A stretch of 64,000 nucleotides of DNA from NCBI GenBank assembly GCA_963932145.1, contig OZ010599.1, positions 45,413,565 through 45,477,564 on the forward strand. Reading direction: 5' to 3'. The translations under genes were made by a program, and so were the position numbers. Shown piece by piece: positions 33,100-43,149 of this stretch. Numbering within the stretch: the stretch's first letter is position 1; every line of letters starts with the position of its first letter. Source of the DNA: Acanthosepion lycidas. Its lineage: Eukaryota > Mollusca > Cephalopoda > Sepiida > Sepiidae. Below the pieces are notes generated by a model. That model made no database searches and was not told where the DNA came from. It saw nothing but the letters and a program-made list of their open reading frames with translations.

Positions 33100-34197
33100 T
33101 TATAAACAACTATTTTTAATGCAGTATGAGATCTGTGAAAATTGAAGTAAGGACTGACATCAATTTTATAGTAAGACTTGTTAGGAATACTGAGGACATT
33201 ATTTGTGCTCCAAGGAACGTTTATAGAGATAATCCCCCCACCTCTGCCAAGTCTTCAATTTACAAATGAATAACTCATTTCAAAGAAGGGTGACAGATCA
33301 CCAACATCAGTTTATGAGTAGAAAATTGATGATGTTTGAGATTTAATTAACAGTCTAGCCATTACAATTAGTTCAGCCTACACAACTTTATATGAAAAAT
33401 TAAAGTTGAGTAAACTTTGTGGTGTTAGATGCTAAAACTGTTGTGCCCAGATCATCAATAAACAGGAGCAAAGCTTTCAATGGAAATTTTAAACAAATGG
33501 AATCAATATCCTGAAGATTTTCTAAAGCAAGTTGTAACTGGAGATGAAATTTGATTCTACAGGTAGGAATCTGAAGAGAAGCCACTGTCAAAGTAGGTAG
33601 AAGCAGTTCAGTCAAAGCAAAAAATGATGGTGAGGGCGAAAGATTATTGTAACAGTTTTCTGAGATGCTGAGAGCATTTTGTCAGTTGACTTTTTAGAAG
33701 GGGAAAAGACATTAACATCTGTTTATTACAAAAGTGTTTTGAAAAAATTAACTAAAACTTTACCAAAACTGCATTCTAAAGGATACCCTGATGAAGTTTT
33801 CTAAACTTCATCAGGGTATCCTTTTCCACCATGACAATGCCTCAGTCCATTCATCTCATTAAACAAGGAAAACATTGCAAGAATTTTGATGGGAAATATT
33901 TAGAAATCCAAATTCTAGTCCTGAATTATCACCTTCTGATTTTTTTCCTATTTCTTAACCTTGAAAAATTTTTTAAAGCTATTTTGAGGCTATTTAATGA
34001 TGTAAAAAAAAATGTCTGCTTTGACATGATCAAATTCTCAGGACCATTATTTCTTCTGGGAGTGTATAAATATCTGACATCATCATTTACAGAAGTGGCA
34101 TGACTGTTGATGGAACGTGGCATAATAAAGCTTATAGTTAAAAATATTTACTTTTAATTACATCATCCCTTGAACTTTTTGAATGTCCCTCATATAT
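33100..34197 (+). pseudogene. Mariner (SETMAR-like) transposon fossil (element 3)
   Basis: The plus-strand pieces are in family order. TTLYEKLKLSKL-like DNA-binding residues lie near 33380-33415. QVVTGDEI then FYRYESEEKPLSK at 33526-33580 carries the first catalytic Asp. LFHHDNAS at 33820-33843 carries the second. SPELSPSDFF near 33920-33950 carries the last, with Asp kept in PSDF. NLEKFFKAI and a C-terminal block follow. The right end reads GAACTTTTTGAATGTCCCTC, a familiar terminal inverted repeat of this mariner group; the matching left end is lost or too diverged. Several stops and frameshifts exist, and a 41 bp inverted duplication interrupts it at 33781. Confidence 0.8.
33781..33821. repeat. 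Perfect inverted repeat inside mariner element 3
   Basis: GGATACCCTGATGAAGTTT and its exact complement surround TCT. In the parent gene this stretch should occur once, just before the LFHHDNA motif, so it is a local inverted duplication within the fossil. Confidence 0.85.
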
Positions 34198-34499
34198 GAG
34201 AATGGAACAGAATATTTTAGTCAAGCAGTTCTCAGGGATGCAACATGTTAAAGCAAGAGAAAAGTTAAGGGTAAAAACTAATGAAAGTCATAGAATGTCC
34301 GAGCCAATGTGTCAAATAATATTTTAATCCGGTATATAGGATGTCATGTTAATTAAATATATTTTTCTCTAATTGATATATCTTGAATTTAGTTGTACAT
34401 AAAAATTTAAATTGCACGTAATTTGCTTAATAAAACCTCTCTCTCCCCTAAAAAAAATTAATATCAATATTATTAATAAGGATAGATATTACAGGCAGA

Positions 34500-34930
34500 A
34501 TCTCATATGGTATTATTATTATTATTATTATTTCTTCTTCTCCTCCTGCTCCTCCACCCATGTTCCTTCAGGATGTTGGCAATCATGACTCTTCACAATT
34601 TTTTGTCCTATGTAGCTCTTAATCAATTTTGTCCTTCTGTTATCTCTCCTAAAACTTGTTGCACCATCCATTTACTCAAGCTCACTAGGTAGGTTATGCA
34701 TTTTTTACCTCTGTCCCTCTCACCTTTACTCCATCCTGTGAATATCAAATTTTCCAAGCCTTCTTTCCTTTGTATTTTCATTTTCTCTAAAACTTTGTTG
34801 CTGCTCCCATGTTCAGTCCATATTATTTTAAGCATCATTCTGTAGAACCACATTTCTGTTGCTTTAAGTTTCTTCTGAGGATATTGTCTAGCAGTCACTA
34901 CCATATAGGACAATTGATATTATGTAATAG
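34500..34930 (-). mobile_element. LINE 3' end with (AAT)n tail
   Basis: A 96-codon minus-strand frame (34913-34623) reads KLKATEMWFYRMMLKIIWTE and GSSNKVLEKM. Next come an EGLENLIFTG block, GKKCITYLVSLSKWM and QQVLGEITEGQN. Further down the strand another frame gives LWRVMIANILKEHG. This is the post-thumb end of a LINE protein. It is followed on the minus strand by GGAGGAG units and AATAATAAT, the microsatellite-like tail common in RTE-type LINEs. It is the clearest copy of the family also seen at 19285, 37815, 43598, 51145 and 51765. Confidence 0.85.
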
Positions 34931-35264
34931 TTTAATGCTCTTTTCTTTGTTTCTAACAAAATCTTTTTTAAAAGAATTTGATATAGGGTGTACTGTTAGG
35001 TACCTAATACATGGAAGAGCTTAATAATTGTGGGGTAGAATTTTTTTCAATATGCAATAAATGGTGGGTGGTTATAAATGAGGTGTTGGAAAATCTTTTA
35101 AAGAGTCAATAAGTGCAAAATTAAGAAACAGTCCGGGTTTAATAAGCTCAGAAGCGGAGTGGAAAATTTCCTCAAAAAAAAAGGATAAATATTTGCTTTC
35201 TTTTATTTAGCACCTAAGTGTAGATTAAAATCCTTTTAAACACTTAGTCTACTGTGTTATAAAC

Positions 35265-35705
35265 AGGGACTTCAATCAGGAGTAAGTTGAAAAGGCTTTC
35301 AATGATTAGTTCTTTGAATGAAAAATTCTTTAGGGAAGGAATTATGGATTTGCTGCCAAGTTGGTTAGATCCATTTTTTTCTCTGTTTGCCTCTTTTTTA
35401 TTTGCCTAAGATGGTACCTTGTAGGATGGCAGTGGTAAGGTTGTATGCTATTGTAATGTGTCCAAACCATTTCAAATTTCTCTTCTCGATGGTTGATCTG
35501 AGATCTTCCAATGGTATGACAATGCCACCAATTGGACTGGAAGGCCCTTTGTAGATAGTCAGACATTGTCTTGGTAGACAATTGATATATGGAGAGTGCT
35601 GGCCAGGTGCTCAGCTGCACAGCAAATCTCTGACCAGACCTGATCATTGAACTGTGGCTACTGATGATGATGGTGGTGATGATGATGATGTCTTGTAATA
35701 TATAA
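35265..35705 (-). mobile_element. LINE 3' fragment and 3' UTR
   Basis: A 135-codon minus frame (35749-35342) is partly LINE-derived. Frames give TIEKRNLKWFGHI-like and LTTAILQGTIL residues, then KKRQTEKKMDLTNLAA, corresponding to the LKWFGHITR...ILQGT...GRQRKKW-x-DNI region. The downstream AGGAATTATGGATTTGCTGC block is shared with 25370-25600. Confidence 0.65.
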
Positions 35706-35924
35706 CTGCCAAGGGGAAATATTATTTTATTGGTTAAGTAAGGCTTCATGAAGTTTTCAGTTTATATATAAATCAATAATTTCATGTGAAATAACTTGGA
35801 ATATGCCTCAACATTTTATTTCCCTCTATTTCTAACACTTTATTTGCAGTTAATTTTTGCCAATGTTATATACACATTTTTCCAAGATTGATAGAATTAA
35901 TTGACCTTCCTCATTATATTAATT

Positions 35925-36130
35925 ACTTACCATCGCCTGAAGAAATGCAATCATAGTATCGAAACATGAAAGGTTATTTGTAGTGATTTCAAAATGTTTT
36001 TATTATAATCTCTTATAATAAAAATATAATAATAATATATTGCTCTACTTTGTATTGAGCACTTTTTTAAAAGTATATGCTATGAACAGTGAATTTTTAC
36101 TGCATCTGTTCTTTCTCTCATTTAGATATT
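35925..36130 (+). mobile_element. Dispersed repeat carrying a hammerhead motif (copy 1)
   Basis: Shares with 57650-57850 the blocks TTACCATCGCCTGAAGA, CGAAACATGAAA, CTACTTTGTATTGAGCAC, TATGCTATGAACAGTG and TCTGTTCTTTC. Both copies have the hammerhead at the same internal position, so it belongs to the element. No coding sequence. Confidence 0.7.
35932..35987 (+). ncRNA. Hammerhead ribozyme-like motif
   Basis: ATCGC (stem I), CTGAAGA (35937-35943), a weak stem II, GAAA (35961-35964), AC and GT of a two-pair stem III around a 14 nt loop, A as cleavage base (35982), then GTGAT closing stem I with one G-U pair. All invariant bases are present. Stem II is poor here but strong (GGCAC/GTGCC) in the sister copy at 57672, so the ancestor was probably a working type I hammerhead. 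Confidence 0.6.
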
Positions 36131-36367
36131 AAAAAACTGAAGTTATTCCTAAAATATCATTATTTAACTTATTTACATTTGGACTATTGTCTTTATTTTT
36201 GTTGTTGTTAACACATTTTGACTATTATGATTTCTGGCTTTCTTCAAGGGCTTCTTGATTCAGGTAACCTTCAGGGGAATTTTTAACTAAATCCTTTATT
36301 CAACCTCTAAGAGCAGATTGTTCTCCTTCTGCTGTCTATGCCTAAGGATATCTCATCTTGTTCTTAT

Positions 36368-36600
36368 TTAGGACAATAGCCTAGTGGATTAAAATATTGG
36401 TTCATGAATTTGGAGAACTAGTCATTGTGAGTTCAATTCCTGGTCTGGATAGTATAGGCTAGGATAGGAAACAGGTTAGGAAATATCTGAGCAGATCGAA
36501 AGAACAAGACATTTCTAGATATGGACAGCACAACAAGAACAATCTACCAATATAGAGGAAATTCCCTGATGGTTACCTGGATTGACAAGCATTCCTAAAA
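36368..36600 (+). mobile_element. tRNA-derived SINE (family C), best-preserved head
   Basis: GGACAATAGCCTAGTGGATT holds the A-box and GTGAGTTCAATTCCTGG the B-box. The body has AAGAACAATCTACCA and CCTGATGGTTACCTGGATTG. The copies at 29605 and 54572 align across the whole length. Confidence 0.8.
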
Positions 36601-36699
36601 TAATTGTACTTGAATGCTCTGTAATGTATATTTATTTTTTCCAAATCTAATATTAATCAGAGACATAACTTAATCATTAGTCATTTTCTGTAGTCCTTT

Positions 36700-37345
36700 G
36701 TAAGATTTTATTTTTAACATTGCTAATGCACTCAGTTACTCACCAACCAAATTCTGAACCCTGATAACCCTGGCTATTGTCTGGGCTTATTTCTGGTCAG
36801 GACTCCGCTATCCAGTCTTTGGGTCAGGTGACATATGTCTGTAAAGATGGCTGGTCAATGGCAACCCTAAATTGTTTTCTGTTTAAAATCCAGACCCCCT
36901 ACCCAATGAAGAGAGCAAGAGGAAACATTAAAAACATACCCCATCAAACACATTAGCCTTCCTTATTATGGTAAACATCTCTTCCTGCCCAAAGAGCATC
37001 CTTTCCGTTCTTGCTTAGCTTCCACCCCTCAGACAAGATTTCGACCCACTAATTTCCTCTCAATTAAACACAGGTAAGGCCCTCAAATGGAAACACAAAA
37101 GAATCAGAGGTAATAATCATTATTAAATAGTCTGAGTGAAGGTGACTGTGCCGCTTTGTATAGGCCAGCCGCTGGTTGGGCGGTGACAGCTGACACAGGT
37201 AAAACATACCTGAATAGGTGAATCATTAGAATTTTGCAACAGTGTGGTGTGGGGAGTAGCTGAAACATCCACTCTCTGCCTGAGCTAACCCATCCTTAAT
37301 TGTGGCATGGGTAAAGTTGACAAATTAAGATGTTCTCTGAATGAC
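36700..37345. other. GC-raised unassigned block
   Basis: GC rises above 45% in places, with GGCCAGCCGCTGGTTGGGCG near 37163 and CCACCCCTCAGACAAG near 37024. No open frame longer than 60 codons and no SINE box pair was found. It may be an unrecognised transposon or a conserved noncoding block. Confidence 0.3.
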
Positions 37346-37379
37346 ATCTGCAAATGTCTACACCTCATGTCTTCTCACT

Positions 37380-37665
37380 CTCTCTTTTGATAGGTTTCTA
37401 TATTTCTCTCTCCTGTACTTTTTTGATTCCTCTCTTTTTCTATCTCTCTCTCTCTTTCTCTCTCACTTTTTTTACCATTCTCTTTTTCTAGTTTTCTCTC
37501 TCTTACTCTAGTTTTTTTTTTATTTCAGTTCTTTATAAGGAACAATTCTTATAATTATATCTATTTTTGTTTTTTTCTGCTGTTGTTGTCCATGCTGCAT
37601 CGATGAACAGTTTGAGAGAGAGAGAGAGAGTGTGTGTGTGTGCGTGTGTGTGTGTGTGTGTGTGC
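37380..37665. repeat. Pyrimidine-rich tract then (GA)n(TG)n
   Basis: CTCTCT/TTTCTC-rich sequence to 37530, then GA and TG dinucleotide runs at 37612-37663. Confidence 0.9.
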
Positions 37666-37814
37666 AATAATTTTAAACTGTGTATTGCAGATTTTAGAAG
37701 CATTACTCTAACTGGTAAGGTGTAGATTCCTTTACCTGATTCAAAATCAATTTTCCTTTGTCATTTAAACTAACATTGACATTTGATTAGCAATTCTGAA
37801 TTTGACACGTCTTT

Positions 37815-37870
37815 AAATACCATGTTTATTCAGGATGTAGGCAGTCATGTCTCTTCACAGCTTCCATTTT
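37815..37870 (-). mobile_element. LINE extreme 3' coding end
   Basis: The complement reads KLWRDMTAYILNKHG, the terminal (K)LWR-x-MIA-x-(I/V)L-x-x-(Y/H)G signature of the family at 34500. Only about 17 codons remain. Confidence 0.5.
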
Positions 37871-37899
37871 TTTATTATATGTGAATTGTCAAGATTTCT

Positions 37900-38095
37900 T
37901 GGGAATGATAGTGGAAGAATTTCCTGCTGCCTTCTCCACAGTTTGGAATTCAGAATTGTGTTTCTAGATTGGTTACCATCCAAGGTAAGAGAGGCCAGTC
38001 AACCCTGTTATTTAATCTGTACCAAGGGAGAGAAGAAATGGATCCATACCTTTTCCAAGGGTATTAATATAAATTAAATACAAGAGAATAACCCA
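37900..38095 (-). mobile_element. SINE body (family B type), head-truncated
   Basis: The plus view shows TTTGGAATTCAGAATTGTG, then TTACCATCCAAGG, CCCTGTTATTTAATCTGTAC, AGAGAAGAAATGGATCC and TTTTCCAAGGGTATTAATAT. These are the inverse of the shared body and distal blocks. Confidence 0.65.
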
Positions 38096-38869
38096 ATTCC
38101 ACTTTATATGCAAATAACGATTATATTATGCTCACATATAAATTTATAGAGTATGAAATGAAAAATAAAACAACAAAGATTGTGAAAATATAAAAGAATT
38201 AGTATTTTAACCAGTGCACAACAGTTTATTACCAGCAAAATTTCCTTGACACAGCACCAGAGACATCACACTCCCAAACTTGGTTACTTATAGTCTTATG
38301 CACTACTACTGAGCTAGACCCACAAATGTTAGTGGTTTGAAATGATTAGCAAAGAAATGACAGACAAAGCACCAACCCATGGGTTATAAACAGTACATGT
38401 CTGTAATCAGTTAGTTAATTTGTAGATTTTTATTTACTCATCTTTGTCCACCTACTTGCACCTGGTTATCAGACTTTACTTAATCTATCTACCTATTTCT
38501 TCAACACTGTTACTCGTTATAGCTTTCTATCCTAGTAACATCTGTCACTTTATACTGTGTATTTCTCTCTTACACTCTTTCTACCTGTGTGAAATTCTAT
38601 CTTCTTCAACAAATATGTCAATTGGTATCTATTGAATATTACATTTAATATTTATCTGCATATTTCTCTTGTTTTCCTAATCTTTGTTTCATATCAATCT
38701 ATCAATCTCAGCCTGTTGCTACCAAAGTTACTGGATTTTAGAATTAATGAAGTACTTTTAAGTAACAGTTACTATGATTTAACTGTTATATTTTTAAGAT
38801 ATGCTTGTGCTTCAAATGTTCACATATGCAAACATTTATTCATACAATAAGTTAGAGGAACAAAACAAA

Positions 38870-39245
38870 CATGTTTTCAAAACTCAAAAAAATCCGACCC
38901 ATCATTGGCGGATGGCCTCTAGGATATAGAAAGATAAGAAGAGAAGAGTTAGTCCTAGCTAGACTAAGCCATTCCTTTTTCCTTAAAAATGAGGAATCTC
39001 TAATATGTACAACATGCCAAAAGCTATATACAATCAAGCACATACTTATACCCTGTACTAACTTTAACCATATCTGCGAAAAATTCTATAAAAAGTAAGA
39101 GACAAGAACAAGCTTTACAGACAAACAAACATGAATAACATCCTTAACAGGGCTTTACACAAAGATGTAATCTCTCACAATCCCACCCCCCACCAAATTT
39201 TCTTTGGAACCTCTTTAAGCAAAAACTCATCTCCTAAAGAATTAA
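38870..39245 (+). mobile_element. LINE C-terminal domain fragment (jockey/CR1-like)
   Basis: A 75-codon frame (38871-39098) reads IRPIIGGWPLGYRKIRREEL, VLARLSHSFFLKNEESLICT, then TCQKLYTIKHILIPCTNF. The R-x-EE-x-VLARLR...H-x-(F/Y)LL...C-x2-C...(T/E)-x-x-H-x-L-x-x-C pattern ends jockey/I/CR1-type LINE proteins after an RNase H domain. The frame is almost unbroken, suggesting a relatively recent insertion. Downstream, LNRALHKDVI-like residues continue to about 39180. Confidence 0.75.
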
Positions 39246-39250
39246 ACTAC

Positions 39251-39320
39251 TAGGTTGGTGCAAAAATAATGTCGTTTTCTCACATATGTGAGAAAACGAC
39301 ATTATTTTTGCACCAACCTA
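39251..39320. mobile_element. Perfect 70 bp palindromic mariner MITE, copy 2
   Basis: The whole 70 bp equals its own reverse complement. It starts TAGGTTGGTGCAAAAATAAT, and the centre is CACATATGTG. The termini match the MITEs at 24866 and 62302, but the internal part is shorter and different. The TA at each edge may be the target duplication. Confidence 0.9.
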
Positions 39321-39324
39321 ATAC

Positions 39325-39960
39325 AAACATTCTTACAAATCCTAAGTATACGAAACGATTCGGCACTAAAATGACCTACGGAGGTTCACATGTTTTGAAA
39401 CAAGAAGGAAACAAAGAAACAAATATTTTCAAAACTGATTTAAAAAGAGGGTTGGCTATTATACTACGAACTAGACATGCGAAAATCTAAAATTGCAATT
39501 AAAATTATTAAACAACTTTATTCTGCATTTTTGCCATTTTTAGCATTATGTAAATCAGCTAAATTTTGGCTGCCAATAATTTGATCAGGACTTCACAATA
39601 AATGGATGTCATTACTCTATAACTGATAAAAATAATACTTTTTTCTTTGCTTCAATCTCTTTCACTCTCCCTTCTATCTGTAAATGCAATTCAATAATTT
39701 AATCAGCCACAATGAGAGAGAAATCAACTTTTTAAATTTTACTTTACTTCAGTAAAATTATTGTACTCAAAGACAAACATTTATCATATACTGAATTTAC
39801 TTTTCATTAAAAAAAAATCACAGGCATGTATAAATAGATGCTCTGAAATGCCTAATATAAGGGGGAGTCTTAATTAAGTGGGAGCAGATCAGATTTTGTT
39901 TCTCAATAGTTAGAAAGTAAGAGGTTCTTAATAAAAGGGGGTTTATATAATGGGTTAAAA
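39325..39960. other. No recognised feature
   Basis: AT-rich. A 73-codon open frame spanning 39269-39490 starts inside the MITE and shows no family signature. Confidence 0.4.
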
Positions 39961-39966
39961 AAAAAA

Positions 39967-39984
39967 TATATATATATATATATA
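39967..39984. repeat. (TA)n microsatellite
   Basis: Short TA run abutting the inverted-repeat element at 39990. Confidence 0.9.
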
Positions 39985-39989
39985 CACAT

Positions 39990-40324
39990 TTCATTAAATA
40001 ATATAGACAAGTGTTGTCTATTTATTTTATGTAAATTTTCACTTTTAGCGTCTTATATGCGCGTGTTTATCGTAGCTTAGAAATCTTCTATGTAAACATT
40101 GACAGACTATCATCACTGTCGTGTCCGTATATTGTTTAATATGTTGTAATTGACATCTTTGATAATGGCTTAAATAAGCCGAAAGCTTAGATTGTATTAA
40201 AAAAAATATGGATCACTACTGAGAATTTCTTTCTTCGTTCAACGATAATGTTATTAAACTTATCAGAAGTTACGAAAAAAATTTACATAAAATAGACAAC
40301 ACTTGTCTATATTATTTAATGAAA
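39990..40324. mobile_element. Inverted-repeat element with hammerhead-like hairpin
   Basis: Arms TTCATTAAATAATATAGACA onward (39990-40040) and the inverse (40277-40324) match except for a 3 bp indel. The centre holds TTCTATGTAAACATTGACAG, then TTTGATAATGGCTTAAATAA and GCCGAAAGCTTAGATT. This is the same core order as in the element at 9076 (TTTCTATGTAAACAT, AGAAGATGGCTCA, AAAGCTTAGAT). Stem II (GGCTTA/TAAGCC) is perfect and GAAA is kept; the first core box is altered. The shared arm sequence also forms the element at 62011-62156. TA arrays flank both sides. Confidence 0.65.
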
Positions 40325-40382
40325 CGTGTATGAATGAAAAGATGCTGCCTAAATACACACACAATATATATATATATAATTA

Positions 40383-40481
40383 TATAAAAGTGAACATAGA
40401 AGTCAACACTTAAAGGTGACAGTCTGTTTCATGCTATATGCAATCGTCAGGCCAGCGTTGACTTCTATGTTCACTTTTATA
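40383..40481 (-). ncRNA. Hammerhead-like core closed by 25 bp inverted arms
   Basis: The perfect arms TATAAAAGTGAACATAGAAG plus TCAAC (40383-40407) and their inverse (40457-40481) enclose, on the minus strand, CTGACGA (40450-40444), a weak stem II, GAAA (40430-40427), a short stem III (AC, 5 nt loop, GT) and C as cleavage base at 40418. The arms would extend stem I. The invariant core is complete. Stem II is short (TGC/GCA), which makes activity uncertain. Fragments of the same module lie at 7940 and 44345. Confidence 0.55.
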
Positions 40482-40485
40482 TTTA

Positions 40486-40575
40486 CACACGCTCTATCTC
40501 TGATATTGAGCACTTTATCACATAAATATAGCACACCTTAAGAGTATATTTCTTCATATATATAATTATATAATG
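40486..40575 (-). mobile_element. TA-associated repeat module shared with 23284 and 44249
   Basis: The inverse of TAAGGTGTGCTATATTTATG and AGTGCTCAATATCAGAGATA lies directly beside the hammerhead unit. It shows that both modules belong to one larger repeat. Confidence 0.6.
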
Positions 40576-40579
40576 GATT

Positions 40580-41470
40580 AAAAAGTGTAAAACTAATAAA
40601 CAGGGTGATCTTAACTTAGGAAAAGTTAGAAAATTACCTAAAATAAATAAATATCTCTTTACCTGTATTAGGTACCTATTACAAAAACAAGAAGTATGAA
40701 TGTCAGTGCCCCCCCCCCACCGTTTTTTCAACTGTTTGAAAGTTCTCACCCCCATAAAAATAAATTGGAGAAATAAACAAAATGAAATTTTATACCAAAG
40801 TTTTAGCCAAAAGTAATGTAAAGTAAATCAACAAAGATATCTATTCTCTGCTTACAAGTTTTAAGCATTGTTTGCCTAATAAAAAAAAAAATAAAAATCC
40901 TTTACCTGCTCTTCTTTGGCTACTTAATTGCTGTGTTATATTTTTTAGTTTAATCTCATTTAATGTTTTCTATTTTTTACTGCACTCTAGATTTTAAAAG
41001 TAGAGATATTGTGTCAAAAAGAGCAGACAACTCCACCTTCTTGACGCCAGCTATCTTTAATAAAGAGTTGAGTAGTTTGAACACCCCAACTGATTTCAAT
41101 AGCTCACTCAAGTCACCCAGTTCTTCATGGTAATGCATTAATTGAAGAGGTACATTTTTACTGTGCTGACCTTGAATTTCAATTGGGAAAATCTTTATTA
41201 ATCATGCAAATCATTAATGTTCCTTTTATTTTTATTTATTCATTTCTTTTCTTAAACTTTGTCTATCCATCTTTTCAAAAAATTTGAAGTATTGTCTAAA
41301 AATAATGAAACAAATATTTCATTACATTTCAAGAAACAGAAGTTAGATAAACTTTCTTTAATATTTGACCTGTTGAACTGTTGAAAAGAAAAATTAACAT
41401 TTATCATTTTCCCATATAATAATAATAATAATAATGCATCACTGCAGTTGTAAGTCAACTGTAGTCTATA
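40580..41470. other. No recognised feature
   Basis: AT-rich, with small A and C homopolymers (C9 near 40712). Confidence 0.4.
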
Positions 41471-41474
41471 TTAT

Positions 41475-41720
41475 GGGGGTCATTGTGAACTCCATGAACT
41501 TGTTGATGGGTTTATAGTATGTGTTATACAGTTTTGAATTCAGAATTATCCTTCTCCTACACTGATTGCTAATCACAGCAAAAGATCCCAATCTGCCCTG
41601 CTATTTAACCTATAACTGGGGAGAGAAGAGATGGATTGATATCTTTCCCAAGTGTATTTGTGCAAAAGTGAATGTAACAAACATGCTGATTTCTTGTTTT
41701 GAGTCACTAACCATGCATGC
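41475..41720 (-). mobile_element. SINE (family B)
   Basis: The plus view holds TTTTGAATTCAGAATTATCC, then CCCTGCTATTTAACCTATAA, GGGGAGAGAAGAGATGGATT and CTTTCCCAAGTGTATTTGTG. The head on the high-coordinate side is diverged. It is the inverse of the copies at 14056 and 22515. Confidence 0.7.
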
Positions 41721-41829
41721 ATGCATGTGCACCATTTTTTATTTGTATTTAAACCGCAACAGAATTTTAAAATTTGTTTTAAAGCCATTTAGAAATATCT
41801 AAACTATCAGCTGTATACAACTCCTTTCT

Positions 41830-42200
41830 AGATCAATGGTTAAAAATGGCTTTCTGCAAGTGAAGCCTATGGTTCTTGGCAAAGACCATCCTTCTTCGAA
41901 TATTGTGGACTAGAGCTGCAGAATTACAAAGAACTGAACTAAATAACAGAAACCACATCACTTAAGGACTTTCAACAGAAGCAACAACTAAAATGGATAA
42001 CACATGTAATGAGAAAATAATGGCATAATCAAGATGTTGACAAATACTCCAAATAAATAATTAGGAAGGAAACCTCTATCAATACTGGAAAGAGCGATAG
42101 CAGCTACTGAACTTAAGGAACCTATTATAAATAAATTGTTTTAAGAGAAAGATTTTATAAGTTTCAACTGACAGTAGTCAATGAATGCTAAATGTTTATC
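41830..42200 (+). mobile_element. LINE 3' fragment with 3' UTR
   Basis: The plus frames read LRILWTRAAELQRTELNNRN then KDFQQKQQLKWITHVMRK. The latter is the QRQLKWIGHVMRK motif downstream of LINE reverse transcriptase. The distal non-coding part matches 24030-24220. Confidence 0.65.
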
Positions 42201-42419
42201 AGGAAATGGTTACTATTACCATTACAAATACGACTTACACATTGCGATTCTTTAGTATTACAAGTTATCTTCCATCACCTCAACACTATAATCTTTGTTC
42301 AATCATTGTTTCATTTTTCATGCTTAGATGATATCTTGTATCAGTTGATATTGTCCAGTTACTTATATGACTTTTCTACACAACCCAGAGATTGAAACCA
42401 GATATACTTTGATCAATGT

Positions 42420-42698
42420 GGGCTTATGGTCACATCACATTGAAACACCGGTCCCTAAACAATCACCAAAGTTAAGCAATGTTGAGCCTGGTCAGTATCT
42501 AGATGGGTGACCACTTGGGAATAACTGGTGCTGTAAGCTTGGACGTGCAGGTGGTGTATTGGATAATGGCTAGGAATAGTTAATCAGAAAGTTCAGTTCC
42601 AATTCCCATTGGGTTCATATTCCCTTATGTGCAAATACCCTTGGGAAAGGTATGAATCCACCTCTTCTGCCCCTCATCTATGAGTTAAATAGTAAGAC
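42420..42698 (+). mobile_element. Chimeric SINE: 5S rRNA head plus tRNA-like unit and SINE body (copy 1)
   Basis: 42420-42538 is recognisably a full-length 5S rRNA derivative. It starts GGGCTTATGGTCACATCACA, where 5S has a GGCCATACCAC-like start. AAGTTAAGCA is the box A region and GAGCCTGGTCAGTATCTAGA the intermediate element. GATGGGTGACCACTTGGGAA is box C and GGTGCTGTAAGCTT the 3' end. From 42541 a tRNA-like part follows with TATTGGATAATGGCTAGGAA and the B-box AGTTCAGTTCCAATTCC. The common SINE body comes next (CCCTTGGGAAAGGTATGAAT, CATCTATGAGTTAAATAGTA). An independent copy in the same order at 56528-56767 shows this is a family. The structure recalls AmnSINE1 of amniotes, a known 5S/tRNA chimera. 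Confidence 0.85.
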
Positions 42699-42835
42699 CT
42701 GTATCACTAAATCATTATTATCTCAAAAAATATTTTACATTCTAAAAATATTTTTTGGCTTTAAACAAACTGCAAATAGTTAATAAACTGTAGAAAATGA
42801 ATCAGTCAATTAATGTGACCAATATATTAATACGA

Positions 42836-43146
42836 GGAGGCACGATGGAGTAATGGATAGAGGCTCAGATTGAGGAAGCGGAGAGCCAAGTTCAAATTCC
42901 AGTCAAATCCATTACATTCACTTACGTGCTAATACCCTTGGGAAAGGTATGAATCCTCTTCTCCCCCACCCCCAGCTATGGGCAAATAGCAGGATAGACC
43001 CGGGTTCTATAGCCTTGGATGGCAACCAGTCTACTGCAGAAAGAGATGGCAACCTACTGCGGGAAAAAAATCTGCCTCGTCAGTCATGTATTGAAAGCTA
43101 CATGATCACCTATGCATGTATCATGCATGGCACATAACTGACTGAT
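42836..43146 (+). mobile_element. tRNA-derived SINE (family A), best-preserved copy
   Basis: GGAGGCACGATGGAGTAATG through to GCACATAACTGACTGA is complete, with B-box AAGTTCAAATTCC. It is the copy closest to an apparent consensus in this window, hence probably the youngest. Confidence 0.92.
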
Positions 43147-43149
43147 TAA

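Noticed and set aside
42420-42538. Functional 5S rRNA gene
   Set aside because: Too many substitutions and a direct fusion to a SINE unit, repeated in a second copy; it is a SINE head.
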